The notes: generated by a model from the sequence alone, not told the origin. A stretch of DNA of 64,000 nucleotides from Candidatus Chromulinivoraceae bacterium (GCA_035478595.1 DATIJL010000016.1:1-64000), one strand, 5' to 3'; shown: positions 17,164 through 26,521, numbered from the stretch's first letter. A program made the numbers and translations.

Positions 17164-18534
17164 TTATTCCGTCCTTAGTACTTCTGCGGGGCGAACGCGT
17201 GCGATAGCCCAGGCCGGAACGGCGCTACCAACGATGGCAATCAAGATAATGATGCCAACGCTTTCAGCCAAAATCTGTGGGGTTAATGTACTGGTAACAT
17301 CTTTGACATTACTACCAAGCTGGCTGCTTATGGCGCCAAAACCACCACCGAATGACATGCGCCTTGCACCACCACCTGTCGAAGTAACAGTTTGTGGGTT
17401 ATTTGAGTTTGTTGAGCTCGAGACGAGTGATTGAGTTAAGGGACCGCTGGTCATAACACCTATCCCAAGGCCGAGGATACCACCTAGGATCGTGAGCGTA
17501 AGGGCTTCGGTGACGAACTGAACAATTACTTTTGCGTTCGTACCACCGATCGCTTTAATCACACCGATTTCACGACGACGTTCACGCACGATCATAATCA
17601 TCGAAAGAAGGATGATGGCAGCTGCTGCAACGCTGGCACCGATCACACCTACAAGCGCGAGGCTCGCAATGCTCTCGAGTGGTTGAAGGCTGTTCTCCGC
17701 CTGTTGCTGTTGGCTCGTGATATCTGCCTTATCTCCCAGTGAAGCCTTAAGAGCTGTAACTGCAGAAGCAACGTTGTCGCTACTGTCGATTGTTGCCGTC
17801 ACATTCGTGACACTTCCTGGTTGGTTTGTGAGGGTCTGTAAAGTTGCGATAGGCATGATGATGCCGTTGTTTTCGAATTTGTTGTCACTCGTAAAGATAC
17901 CTTTAACGGTGATCGTTTTGCCATAGGCGGTAAAGGTGCTGCCAGCAGAAAGACTGTTCTTTTGTGCAAGCGTCGTACCGACAAGTGCAATAAGATCGCT
18001 ACTTGAGCCGTCTATGGTTGCACCACTAGTAATCTTATCAGTAGCAACGATAGAGGCAGGATCGCTTGTACCTGTTACGGTTGTACGTGGCGTTGGTGCT
18101 GGACGGCTTGTGTCATTAGCACCACCGCCGACGTTCGTAGAAGCACCTGAGCTGCCATCCGCAGATTCAAACCTCATCATGCGCTTACCAAAGCTACCAA
18201 GTTCGAGTGATGGCGTTAGGTTGGTGTCGCTTGTACCCAGTTGATCCGTGAGCGTTGAAGCGACACTTTTAACATGTGCCGTTGAAGCTATGGTTTTTAT
18301 TTGGTCGGCCGTAAGTGGATCGCCGCCACCCATTCCTCCACTAATGCCAGCTGGGTTGATGGTTACCTGAGTTGCGGTCGAGGCCTTTACCTCAGCCACC
18401 TTGTTGTTGACGCTAGTTCGGGCGACCATCATTGCTAAGATCAGACTAATGCTGATAGCGAGCATTATGAGGATCGCTCCGGATCGTATGGGGCTACGTA
18501 AGGCATTGCGCATTCCCCGGGTTAGTACGTTCAT
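17164..18534 (-). CDS. ABC transporter permease, FtsX/MacB-like
   Basis: 456 residues. One N-terminal membrane helix (about 15-38) is followed by a 230-residue Ser/Thr/Gly-rich extracellular domain. Three helices follow near 290-320, 340-365 and 420-445, with RERRREIGVIKAIGGTNAKV, the hallmark cytoplasmic loop of MacB-type permeases. It works with the ATPase at 16467. The unusually Gly/Ser-rich stretches (residues about 130-160 and 375-400) may be flexible linkers. Confidence 0.88.
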   Translation of the reverse strand: MNVLTRGMRNALRSPIRSGAILIMLAISISLILAMMVARTSVNNKVAEVKASTATQVTINPAGISGGMGGGDPLTADQIKTIASTAHVKSVASTLTDQLGTSDTNLTPSLELGSFGKRMMRFESADGSSGASTNVGGGANDTSRPAPTPRTTVTGTSDPASIVATDKITSGATIDGSSSDLIALVGTTLAQKNSLSAGSTFTAYGKTITVKGIFTSDNKFENNGIIMPIATLQTLTNQPGSVTNVTATIDSSDNVASAVTALKASLGDKADITSQQQQAENSLQPLESIASLALVGVIGASVAAAAIILLSMIMIVRERRREIGVIKAIGGTNAKVIVQFVTEALTLTILGGILGLGIGVMTSGPLTQSLVSSSTNSNNPQTVTSTGGGARRMSFGGGFGAISSQLGSNVKDVTSTLTPQILAESVGIIILIAIVGSAVPAWAIARVRPAEVLRTE

Positions 18535-18573
18535 GACGTCTCCTTAATTAGATTTACGTTTCGAGAATATCAG

Positions 18574-19587
18574 CTATTTCTGATTTTTTGCTTTATCAGA
18601 GCTGAAGATTGGCAGTAAGACGCGGAAGGTAGTCACCTGTTCAGGTGCGCTACTAACCGCCAGCTCACCTTTATTAAGTTCAACGATCTTTTTTGCTAAA
18701 GCAAGTCCAAGGCCGTAGCCTTTTTTCTCACCACTTGTGCGTGACTGATCAGCACGATAAAAACGATCAAAAATATGAGGCAGTATATTGGCAGGAATGC
18801 CCTCACCTTCATTACTAACTGAAAAACCAGCAGTGTCTTTTTGGTTAAGAAGAGTAACGATGACCTTAGAGCCTTCAGGACTGTACTTGAGTGCGTTGTC
18901 GAGCAGAATCGTCAGTAGTTCATCAACATGGGTGGATGACGCTATGACAGGACGTGATTTGCCACTCGTAAACTCTATGCGGTTACCGTCCTTTTTACTG
19001 AGTCTTTCGACAATCGGCTGAATGGCCATAGGAAGAATAACTTTCCCCTGTTCGATATTGTCATGATCAAGTCGTGAAAGCTGTAAGAGCATGTGCGAGA
19101 GGTTGGTGAGCTTATTTACCTCTTCAAGGTTGCTTTCAAGCAGTTCCCGCATCTCCTCTTTTTTAAGTGCTGGGTCACGTAGCGCAACCTCGATCTCGGT
19201 CTTCATACTAGCAAGTGGCGTGCGGAGTTCGTGACTGGCGTCGCTTGTAAAGCGAGATTGGGCTTCGTGAGCCTCTTCAATGGGAGTTAGGGTTCGCCTG
19301 GCTAAATAGTAGCTACCTATACCTCCGGCAATCCAGATACAGATATTAGTAACAACAAGTGAGGTTATGAGGCTTGCATTCGCCTGCCGTACTTGTACGT
19401 CCCTAAAATTGTCGAGCATTGTATGGTTGACGACATAACTAAATCTTGGAGAGTTTTGAACATCGTTAATACGTGCGCCTACTTCATTTGAGGCGATAGA
19501 ATAAATCACCACACTAAATAACAAGCTGATTGCTATAAGAATAGCTAAATACCAGCTTGTAAGTTTAAGAGTGGCGGATTTAAACAC
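18574..19587 (-). CDS. Sensor histidine kinase
   Basis: 337 residues. Two membrane helices (about 10-32 and 72-95) flank a short outer loop of about 40 residues. The H-box is TSDASHELRTPLASMKTEIE, with His about residue 138. The N-box is ILLDNALKYSPEGSKV, and the G-boxes are DRFYRADQS and GYGLGLALAKKIV. The small sensing loop suggests detection within or near the membrane, as in kinases that control peptide-efflux ABC systems. It starts 2 bases after the response-regulator stop, so the two are translationally coupled. Confidence 0.92.
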   Translation of the reverse strand: MFKSATLKLTSWYLAILIAISLLFSVVIYSIASNEVGARINDVQNSPRFSYVVNHTMLDNFRDVQVRQANASLITSLVVTNICIWIAGGIGSYYLARRTLTPIEEAHEAQSRFTSDASHELRTPLASMKTEIEVALRDPALKKEEMRELLESNLEEVNKLTNLSHMLLQLSRLDHDNIEQGKVILPMAIQPIVERLSKKDGNRIEFTSGKSRPVIASSTHVDELLTILLDNALKYSPEGSKVIVTLLNQKDTAGFSVSNEGEGIPANILPHIFDRFYRADQSRTSGEKKGYGLGLALAKKIVELNKGELAVSSAPEQVTTFRVLLPIFSSDKAKNQK

Positions 19588-19589
19588 TG

Positions 19590-20267
19590 CTAGCTTGCCG
19601 CCTGTAATTTATAACCAAAACCTCGGACGGTATGAATAAGCTGGGTGGCAAATGGTTGGTCGATTTTTGCACGGAGGTATTTAATATAGACTTCAACAGT
19701 ATTTGGTAGAATATCGGCGTCGTAATCCCAGACGTGAGCAATAATAAGCTCTTTAGGTAACGGTCGCCCCTGGTTTCGCAAAAGATATTCCAAAAGAGCG
19801 AACTCTTTACCGGTTAGCTGGATTGTCTGGTCTTCGCGCTTAACTTCGTATGTAACGGTATTAAGGGTTAGATCGCCAGCCTCAAGGATAGTCGATTGCT
19901 GTTCTTTTGGACGACGAAGTAGCGCACGCACTCGGGCAAGAAGTTCTTCGAGGGCAAATGGTTTTATCATGTAATCATCAGCGCCACTATCGAGGCCCTC
20001 GGCGCGGTCTTTTACTCCGCTGATAGCCGTTAAGAGTAGTACAGGTGTGTGAATTTTTGTGGTTCGCATGGCTTTTACAATAGCGAGGCCATCGTACTGA
20101 CCAGGTAACATACGATCAATAATTGCAACGTCATATGGTTCGGTTGTAGCCATTGCATAGCCGTCGTCGCCATCATAAGCCACGTCAACAGCGTAGCTCT
20201 CTTGCTCTAGAGCCTTTTTGAGTGCTCGAGCAATTTTATGTTCATCTTCAATCAATAAAATTCTCAT
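19590..20267 (-). CDS. OmpR-family response regulator
   Basis: 225 residues. The receiver domain has acidic pair EDE near residue 7, phospho-acceptor Asp in VAIIDRMLPG (about residue 51), Thr in LLLTAISG and Lys in DYMIKPFALEELLAR. The C-terminal winged helix ends in YLRAKIDQPFATQLIHTVRG. It heads the four-gene unit with kinase and ABC exporter, which it most likely regulates. TATACG (20275-20280) ends 7 bases before the ATG: leaderless transcript predicted. Confidence 0.93.
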   Translation of the reverse strand: MRILLIEDEHKIARALKKALEQESYAVDVAYDGDDGYAMATTEPYDVAIIDRMLPGQYDGLAIVKAMRTTKIHTPVLLLTAISGVKDRAEGLDSGADDYMIKPFALEELLARVRALLRRPKEQQSTILEAGDLTLNTVTYEVKREDQTIQLTGKEFALLEYLLRNQGRPLPKELIIAHVWDYDADILPNTVEVYIKYLRAKIDQPFATQLIHTVRGFGYKLQAAS

Positions 20268-20305
20268 ATCACATCGTATAGTATCAAGACTGTCTGAGGC
20301 TAAAC

Positions 20306-20626
20306 TTAAAGACTGGTGGGAGCGTATTTCTCACCCCACTCTTCCATACTGTGCAAGATTGGGAGTAATCCTTGCCCTTTTTCGGTCAGCTTGTAATCAC
20401 AACGCGAACCACTTGCAGGAAGTTTTTCAATGATTTCTGCTTGCTCTAGTGATGTAAGTCGAGCAGAAAGTGTGCGAGGGTTAATACCACCGGTCAGATC
20501 TTGCAGCTGGCAAAATCGTACCGTTTCTTCGTTTAAAAAGTATCGCAAAAGAAGTGGTGTCCATTTGTCGCCAAGTATATCTGTTGCTGCTTGAACGCAA
20601 CCAACGGGTTTTGTTGCCGTTTCCAT
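20306..20626 (-). CDS. HxlR-family winged-helix regulator
   Basis: 106 residues from ATG 20626. The family start GCVQAATDILGDKWTPLLLR is present, then FCQLQDLTGGINPRTLSARL and the wing SRCDYKLTEKGQGL. HxlR proteins are dimeric redox- or metabolite-responsive regulators. A Cys lies at position 9 as in redox-sensing members. The promoter TTGACT-17-TATAGT ends 7 bases before the ATG, so the longer open frame to 20716 is not used. It faces a small membrane-protein gene across a shared promoter region. Confidence 0.9.
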   Translation of the reverse strand: METATKPVGCVQAATDILGDKWTPLLLRYFLNEETVRFCQLQDLTGGINPRTLSARLTSLEQAEIIEKLPASGSRCDYKLTEKGQGLLPILHSMEEWGEKYAPTSL

Positions 20627-20704
20627 AATTAATACTATACATTGTCTAGCAGTTATAGTCAAACAATCATTGTACTTATGGTTTTGGTGGGCTACACTGA
20701 AAAC
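20627..20704. promoter_or_regulatory. Divergent pair of leaderless promoters
   Basis: Minus strand: TTGACT (20657-20662), 17-base spacer, TATAGT (20634-20639), 7 bases, ATG 20626. Plus strand: TTGTAC (20670-20675), 17-base spacer, TACACT (20693-20698), 6 bases, ATG 20705. The two -35 boxes are only 7 bases apart. A regulator bound here, plausibly the HxlR protein itself, would affect both genes. Confidence 0.75.
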
Positions 20705-20845
20705 ATGACGAAACAACCAATCAAAAAGCCAACCAAAAAAGCGGTAAAAAAGGTTGATTTTGAGCCGAATAAGATGACCTTTGCAGTGGCAGTTTTAGCT
20801 GTGGTATGCCTAGTGCTCGTCGCGCTAATAGCTACGCTGTCATAG
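20705..20845 (+). CDS. Small membrane protein with lysine-rich start
   Basis: 46 residues: a Lys/Pro-rich start (KKPTKKAVKKVDF) and one helix (about residues 24-44). The start ATG 20705 lies six bases after a TACACT box with a correctly spaced -35, so the longer open frame is not used. It is divergent from the HxlR regulator. The gene ends one base before the end of the convergent exporter permease. No family was recognised. Confidence 0.6.
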   Translation: MTKQPIKKPTKKAVKKVDFEPNKMTFAVAVLAVVCLVLVALIATLS

Positions 20846-20846
20846 T

Positions 20847-22058
20847 CTAAGCTTTTCGACCAAATATTTCTCTTACGCTGAGTTTGCGACTGTATTCAAG
20901 TGCACCAAAACGGAAGATTCTTACGCCAATACTTATGGCTAGAATGGTAGTCGCGATTAGAATGGCGATTGATATAAGCGCAGGGACGAGCTGCAAATTG
21001 CCAACGGCGTTTCTTAGAAGAAGTGGAATAGGCGCGGTAAGTGGAAAGTAGCTGAGTATCTGTACGATGAGGGAATCCGGCGCGGTTACGAATAATGGCG
21101 CGGCGTATAGTGGCCCGAATGTTAATGCCATGACTGCGCCAAAGAATCCGCCAGCCTCTTTAGCAGTTGGCATCGCCGCACCGAGTGTCATTAAGATACC
21201 GGTATACATAAGGTAGCTGACAATAAAAATGACCGCTCCTAATGTGATTGCAAGCGGATCAAGCGGAATGGTCGAGAGATCGAAGCTTGGAAGTGCGAGC
21301 TGATTTTTAAATGTAAAATAGCCTGCGATGACTGGTACTAAAATAACCACCATCTGAATAAGCGCCAGAACAATTAATGACAGTAATTTACCTACAAGAA
21401 GTGTCGTTGGCTTAATGGTTGCAAGAATCATCTCAATGACACGGTTCTCTTTTTCTTCAGTAATACTGGTAAGAATTTGATTACCGAACGTGGCAATCAT
21501 AAAGTAAAACAATACCAAGAACAATCCTGGAGCAATAAGCTTCAAAAAGCCTTTATCTTGTTGACCGTTAGTGTAGGTAGTTGCGTTATAGTTGACGTGG
21601 TTCTGTAGAATGGCAACCAGGCTAGGGTCGGCTTTAGCCGCAACCGACTGTGTTAGCAAGAGGGTTGCAAGGCTTTGATAGCGACTATCATCAAAGATGC
21701 CTACTTCCTTGCCATAGATTTGCACCGTTTCTTTATTCACGTTAGCTGGGTAGTAGAAGTATGCATCGATCGCGCCTGACTTAACAGCTTGCTCACCTTG
21801 GGTTTGAGTTGTAAATGAGACGGCTCCTATCGACTTTAGGAAACCCGGAGCAATAAGATGTGAGTTGTCTGTCACTCCGACAGTATAATGCTCGTCAGCA
21901 AGGCTCTTGCTTTGAGTGTCGCTTGCCTTATTAGAAAAATAAACGACTGCGCCAATAACACCCAAGATAACAGGCATGGCGAGAGCAGCCATCCAAAAGC
22001 TTCGTTTCTTAAGTGTTCGTGCAATTTCAAATCGAACGACAGTGCCTAAATTATGCAT
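20847..22058 (-). CDS. ABC-2 type permease, NatB-like
   Basis: 403 residues. One helix near the N-terminus (about 20-42), a soluble outer domain of about 130 residues, then five helices from about 175 to 395. Segments FGNQILTSITEEKENRVIEM and FFYMIATFGNQ match the ABC-2/NatB permease family used for Na+ or drug export. Its start overlaps the end of the ATPase gene by 8 bases. It forms a two-gene exporter with that ATPase. Confidence 0.88.
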   Translation of the reverse strand: MHNLGTVVRFEIARTLKKRSFWMAALAMPVILGVIGAVVYFSNKASDTQSKSLADEHYTVGVTDNSHLIAPGFLKSIGAVSFTTQTQGEQAVKSGAIDAYFYYPANVNKETVQIYGKEVGIFDDSRYQSLATLLLTQSVAAKADPSLVAILQNHVNYNATTYTNGQQDKGFLKLIAPGLFLVLFYFMIATFGNQILTSITEEKENRVIEMILATIKPTTLLVGKLLSLIVLALIQMVVILVPVIAGYFTFKNQLALPSFDLSTIPLDPLAITLGAVIFIVSYLMYTGILMTLGAAMPTAKEAGGFFGAVMALTFGPLYAAPLFVTAPDSLIVQILSYFPLTAPIPLLLRNAVGNLQLVPALISIAILIATTILAISIGVRIFRFGALEYSRKLSVREIFGRKA

Positions 22059-22983
22059 GGTAGCCCTCCTCTTTTGCGGCTGCTCCGTAAATATCTACAA
22101 AAATGTCATCCAGCGATGGGCGCTTAAGTTCAAAGCGAACACAAGCTACTCCCGCTGTGGTAAGTGATCGCTGAATAGCAAGGAGATCACCTTTCGGCTC
22201 TAGAGTCGTTACCTTACCTTCTTTACGCTGAATGGTGTAGAGCTTGTCATTAGCAGGTACCGTTTGATCGGATACGATCTCGAGTATTTTACCGCCAAAT
22301 TGTTCCTTTACTTCATCGATCGTGCCGTAGAGTCTGCTTTCACCGTCTTTTAGTAGCAAAATACGGTCGCAAAGTCGTTCAACTTCTTCCATTTGGTGAG
22401 TAACAAAAATAACGGTCGCGCCTTTTTGTTGATGCTCCTCAACGATGCTCATCAGAAGGCGTCGGTTTACAGGATCGAGGCCTTTAGTTGGCTCGTCCAA
22501 AATAAGTAGATCCGGTTCGTTCATAACCGCGATGCCGAGTTGTACTTTCTGTTGCTGTCCGCCAGAAAGCTTATCAAGACGAGTCGTAGCTTTGTCGAGG
22601 AGTTCAACTCTTTTCAGGTAGGTTAGCGACCATTGCTCTGCCGCGCTATGTGACAAACCCTTCAATCGTCCAAAGTAGGTCATTGTATCGAGGACCCTTT
22701 CTTTTTTGTAGAGTCCGCGCTCCTCGGGAAGATAGCCAAGCTTAACATCACCGTCTACTGTATAAGGTGCTCCATTGATTGTTAGTATGCCGTCGGTCGG
22801 TAAATAAATACCAAGCAAAGCTCGAATAGTAGTTGTCTTACCAGACCCATTACTACCTAAAAAGCCAAATGTTTCACCTTTTCGAACATTGAACGATAAA
22901 TCTTTAATAACGGTGGTTTTACCAAAATTCATACGAAAATGGTCAATACTAACAAGAACCGGATTACTTTTCATGCTTCTCAT
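22051..22983 (-). CDS. ABC-2 exporter ATPase, NatA-like
   Basis: 310 residues. Walker A GSNGSGKTTTIRALLG, signature KLSGGQQQKVQLG, Walker B LLILDEPTKGLDP and switch FVTHQMEEV. A C-terminal extension (about residues 235-310) is of the type seen in NatA and drug-exporter ATPases. Start ATG 22983 follows yajQ by 9 bases, and a second in-frame ATG is at 22974. Confidence 0.92.
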   Translation of the reverse strand: MRSMKSNPVLVSIDHFRMNFGKTTVIKDLSFNVRKGETFGFLGSNGSGKTTTIRALLGIYLPTDGILTINGAPYTVDGDVKLGYLPEERGLYKKERVLDTMTYFGRLKGLSHSAAEQWSLTYLKRVELLDKATTRLDKLSGGQQQKVQLGIAVMNEPDLLILDEPTKGLDPVNRRLLMSIVEEHQQKGATVIFVTHQMEEVERLCDRILLLKDGESRLYGTIDEVKEQFGGKILEIVSDQTVPANDKLYTIQRKEGKVTTLEPKGDLLAIQRSLTTAGVACVRFELKRPSLDDIFVDIYGAAAKEEGYHA

Positions 22984-22992
22984 TTTATCACG

Positions 22993-23487
22993 CTAGCGGT
23001 AATTAATAAATTGCAGTGGGAAGTCGTAATCGCCACCTCGCAATAACGACATGACTTTTTGCAGTTCATCTTTACTGCTGCTAGTTACGCGCACTGCGTC
23101 ACCCTGTATTTGAGATTTTACCTTTGGCACCTCTTCACGCAATTGCTTAGCAATCGCTTTGGCATTTTCCTGTGAGAGCCCTTGTTTGAATGGAATTTCC
23201 CAGGTCGTTTTGAGATTACTCTCGACAGGTGTTTTAGATAGGTCGAGAACCTTAGCGCTGTGTTCACGAGCGGCTAGTTTCTTGCGGATAATATCAAGGA
23301 TCGTATCGCATTGCCATTGGTTTGCGCCTATGACTTTAAACCCTGTTTTATCGCCAAGCCACTCAATTGTAGCAGGCGTACCCTTAAAATCATATCGTGT
23401 TGCTATCTCACGTTCGGTGCCGGCAAAAACGTTATTCATCTCCGCTTTATCGTACTCAGAAACAATATCGAATGAGAATGTTGCCAT
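22993..23487 (-). CDS. yajQ: YajQ family (DUF520) nucleotide-binding protein
   Basis: 164 residues from ATG 23487, preceded by AAGGAGG; a longer open frame into the FMN reductase gene is not used. FSFDIVSEYDKAEMNNVF at the start, ATRYDFKGTPATIEW and a C-terminal GDAVRVTSSSKDELQ-type segment identify the family. YajQ proteins bind nucleotides, and c-di-GMP in some species. The stop of the upstream FMN reductase overlaps this ATG by one base (TAATG), so the pair is coupled. Confidence 0.93.
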   Translation of the reverse strand: MATFSFDIVSEYDKAEMNNVFAGTEREIATRYDFKGTPATIEWLGDKTGFKVIGANQWQCDTILDIIRKKLAAREHSAKVLDLSKTPVESNLKTTWEIPFKQGLSQENAKAIAKQLREEVPKVKSQIQGDAVRVTSSSKDELQKVMSLLRGGDYDFPLQFINYR

Positions 23488-24059
23488 TACGCCTCCTTTT
23501 TTTCGCGTGCTGTTTTTAACATGTCGGCAAACCAAATGAGTTCTTTGTATAGTTTTCCCAGTGAAGTTTTGTAGCGCTCCGAAAAATCAGGTTGGATCTC
23601 ACCCGTCGTCTCATTAAAAATGTTTTGCACATAAGGAAAGTACACATCCCAGCTCATAACAACAAGTCCCGTCTCGCGAACGGCAGGCACAAGAGACTCA
23701 ACGGCTCGCGTGCCTCCCCAGTTTCCGTCGCTTACACCTGCAAATGCGACAGGTTTGTGGTTGTAATTAGCGAGCTCGCTGTCGAGCATACGCTTGAGAC
23801 TACCTGGAAAACTGTGATTATATTCTGGTGTTACCACAAAAAATGCATCGGCTTTTTTCGTTATCTCTGTATAGCGAGGATCTTTGCCCTCGGGGTCGTT
23901 GCCGTCACCTTCAAGATGGAGTTCGGTTGGATCAACGAATATGATTTCAATGCCTTCTAGTTGGCGACCAAATTCAGCTACAAAGTGTGCTGCGTGGATT
24001 GATCGGCGCTGTTTACGGGTGGTGCCGGCTAGAACAGCTATCGTGAGTGGTTGATGCAT
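23487..24059 (-). CDS. NADPH-dependent FMN reductase family flavoprotein
   Basis: 190 residues. Flavodoxin-like fold: N-terminal FMN-phosphate loop AGTTRKQRRS, FFVVTPEYNHSFPGSLKRML and VAFAGVSDGNWGG are the family blocks. Such enzymes reduce FMN, quinones or azo compounds with NAD(P)H. GGAGGG precedes the ATG. It is first of a run with yajQ and the NatAB-like exporter. Confidence 0.9.
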   Translation of the reverse strand: MHQPLTIAVLAGTTRKQRRSIHAAHFVAEFGRQLEGIEIIFVDPTELHLEGDGNDPEGKDPRYTEITKKADAFFVVTPEYNHSFPGSLKRMLDSELANYNHKPVAFAGVSDGNWGGTRAVESLVPAVRETGLVVMSWDVYFPYVQNIFNETTGEIQPDFSERYKTSLGKLYKELIWFADMLKTAREKKEA

Positions 24060-24138
24060 AAATTCCCTCCTTGGTATTTATCATTAGTATAGCAAATCAT
24101 GCTTTTATGGTGAGATTATAAGGGTATACTAAGTATAT

Positions 24139-25299
24139 ATGAGACGAGCATGGATAATTATGAGTGTTCTTGTCCTGCTTGCAGCTACGTCTTTATGGTA
24201 TTGGTATGGTCACCAAACTGAACAAAAACCTAACCCTTCGGTTGTGCAGGGCACAAAACAGCCTCAACCCACTCCGCCCTCTCTTGTTGACATGCGTCTC
24301 TCGCAAATGTCACTTCGTGATAAAGTGGCAAGCCTTCTTATAACGAACGTATCAGGAACTGACGCTGGCCTACTTGGGCAATATGCGGACACTAACAAAC
24401 TCGGCGGAGCTATTTTAATGGGCGAGAACATTCCCGCGACAGATACGCAACTTAAAGCGGAAACGGCCGCTCTACGTGGAGGTGATGTGCAGTTTCCACG
24501 GCTGGTAACAACTGATGAAGAGGGCGGAACAGTTAAGCGCCTACCGGGTGATATGTTTCCAAGCGGACTTAATCTTAAGAATAAAACATCTGCTAACGTA
24601 CAAACTGCATTTGATGAGCGATCGACAATGGTACAGTCGGTGGGTATCACTCTCAACTTCGGTATTATCGCGGATGTTACGAGTAATCCAAACTCTTTTA
24701 TTTATGAGCGCACTCTTGGTATAACGCCTGAAGTAGCTGCAGACCATGTGGCTGCGGCTGTGGAGGGATCAAAAGGTAAAACACTCTCTACGCTTAAGCA
24801 TTTCCCTGGCCACGGTGAAACAATCGATAATTCTCACATTATAATTCCTACGATCAACGTGTCGTACACCGACTGGCAGATGAAAGATAAAATACCATTT
24901 GCAGCTGGAATTGCGGCTGGTGCAGATGTTGTGATGGTCGGTCATCTCCGTTACGCAACCGTCGATGATCAGCCAGCAAGCTTGTCTAAGAAGTGGCACG
25001 ACATTCTACGAAATGAACTTGGATTCAAGGGTCTGATAGTTACCGACGCTATGGGTATGCTGCAGAATTCGGGTGAGTCTATCTATCAAGACCCTGTGCA
25101 GAATGCTGTTGCAGCGTTAAATGCTGGCAACACAATGTTGCTCTATGTTTTTGATACCACTACTCGCATCGATCCGAATATTCTTATTGATGGCATCGTG
25201 GCTGCGGTCAAAAACGACACTCTCAATGAAGCACTTATAACTAGCGATGCGCGACTCGCACTGACGACTCGAGCTGAAAGCGCTAGCTTAGTGAAGTAA
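24139..25299 (+). CDS. Glycoside hydrolase family 3, beta-N-acetylhexosaminidase type
   Basis: 386 residues. An N-terminal membrane anchor (about 3-24) and a Pro/Gln linker precede the GH3 barrel. TTDEEGGTVKRLPG is the substrate-loop motif and KHFPGHGETIDNSH the conserved GH3/NagZ signature, whose His-Asp supplies the acid/base. VTDAMGML carries the nucleophile Asp. It should cleave N-acetylglucosamine from muropeptides or from host-derived glycans outside the membrane. TATACT ends 8 bases before the ATG: leaderless. Confidence 0.88.
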   Translation: MRRAWIIMSVLVLLAATSLWYWYGHQTEQKPNPSVVQGTKQPQPTPPSLVDMRLSQMSLRDKVASLLITNVSGTDAGLLGQYADTNKLGGAILMGENIPATDTQLKAETAALRGGDVQFPRLVTTDEEGGTVKRLPGDMFPSGLNLKNKTSANVQTAFDERSTMVQSVGITLNFGIIADVTSNPNSFIYERTLGITPEVAADHVAAAVEGSKGKTLSTLKHFPGHGETIDNSHIIIPTINVSYTDWQMKDKIPFAAGIAAGADVVMVGHLRYATVDDQPASLSKKWHDILRNELGFKGLIVTDAMGMLQNSGESIYQDPVQNAVAALNAGNTMLLYVFDTTTRIDPNILIDGIVAAVKNDTLNEALITSDARLALTTRAESASLVK

Positions 25300-25335
25300 A
25301 CGTAGATTTAAGAAAGATGCTATAATAACGCCATT

Positions 25336-26472
25336 ATGAGAACAAGAATAGAGATCGACACGAAAACATTTGTGCGCTTTTGGTTGGTAGTAATTGGATT
25401 TGCATTTGCAATTCTTGCCATCTATAGTGCACGGACGGCTCTCATCTTGCTTGGAATTGCCTTCTTCCTTGCAATGGCCCTTAACGCACCGGTAACATAT
25501 CTTGCAAGGTACTTGCCTGGTAAAAGTCGTGTTGCAGGTACGGCTGTAGCTTATATATTAGTTGTAGCTATTCTGGCTGTGTTTGCCTTTTTGATCGTTC
25601 CACCTATCGTGCAGCAAACAGTTAAATTTAGTCAAACAGTGCCGAGTCTTATCGATGGTGCAACTTCGCAGTGGCATGGGCTAAGTGATTTCGTCGCACG
25701 CTATAACCTACAGCCACAAGTCGATAGTATAGTTGCATCTCTAAAGCATAGTGCTTCTGCCTGGACTTCTGATGCTGGACGTAATGTAGTGCTTGGTCTA
25801 GGGTCTGTTGCTTCTACGCTTGCCTCAGCAGTACTTGTACTTGTGCTTTCGTTCTTAATGCTCGTAGAGGGCCCAATGTGGCTTGAGCGTATTTGGGGTG
25901 TCTATAACGATGAAGAGCGTATGAAGCACCATCGTCAGCTCGTTCACCGCATGTATACAGTCGTAACAGGCTATGTCACTGGTCAGCTAACGGTCTCAGG
26001 CATTGGCGCGACTCTTGCTGGACTTATGGTATTTATCTTAAGTTTGTTTATTCCATCCGTTCCAAGCAACCTTGCGCTTCCGACAGTTGCCATCGCCTTT
26101 ACGTTGTCTCTTATCCCTATGTTTGGTGCAACAATCGGCGGTATTATCGTGGCACTACTGCTTATATTTAATAATCTAACGGCTGGAATTATCTTTGCTG
26201 TATACTTCATCGTCTATCAACAGATCGAAAATAATTTCATTTCACCAACTATCCAGTCGCGTAAGCTAGAACTTTCCGCTCTTACGGTATTAGGCTCTGT
26301 CACGATTGGTTTGTATGTATTTGGGCTTGCCGGTGGTATTATTTCCATCCCAATCGCGGGTTGTGTCAAAGTGCTTCTGGAAGATTATTTGGAACGTGCC
26401 AAGAAGAATCGCCAAAGAAGCGAACGGCCGCTTAATAAGCTAGTTAATAAGCTCCGCATCGAATCGGAGTAA
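25336..26472 (+). CDS. AI-2E family (YdiK/PerM type) membrane protein
   Basis: 378 residues, about eight helices in the usual arrangement: two N-terminal hairpins, a 100-residue soluble middle, and the conserved C-terminal half with LIPMFGATIGGIIVALL, YQQIENNFISP and SIPIAG. The name AI-2E transporter covers exporters and Na+/H+ antiporters as well, so the substrate is open. TATAAT (25321-25326) lies 9 bases before the ATG. A terminator shared with the convergent small gene follows. Confidence 0.9.
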   Translation: MRTRIEIDTKTFVRFWLVVIGFAFAILAIYSARTALILLGIAFFLAMALNAPVTYLARYLPGKSRVAGTAVAYILVVAILAVFAFLIVPPIVQQTVKFSQTVPSLIDGATSQWHGLSDFVARYNLQPQVDSIVASLKHSASAWTSDAGRNVVLGLGSVASTLASAVLVLVLSFLMLVEGPMWLERIWGVYNDEERMKHHRQLVHRMYTVVTGYVTGQLTVSGIGATLAGLMVFILSLFIPSVPSNLALPTVAIAFTLSLIPMFGATIGGIIVALLLIFNNLTAGIIFAVYFIVYQQIENNFISPTIQSRKLELSALTVLGSVTIGLYVFGLAGGIISIPIAGCVKVLLEDYLERAKKNRQRSERPLNKLVNKLRIESE

Positions 26473-26481
26473 CCTGAAAAG

Positions 26482-26521
26482 AACGATACCCCGCCTGGCT
26501 TACGCCTAGCGGGGTATGTTC
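26482..26521. terminator. Bidirectional terminator with stacked inner hairpin
   Basis: Stem ATACCCCGC/GCGGGGTAT (26486-26494 with 26509-26517), extended outward by GAAC/GTTC across one bulged G and inward by GGC/GCC. The minus strand continues TTCTTTTC. It separates the AI-2E gene and the convergent small gene. Confidence 0.8.
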
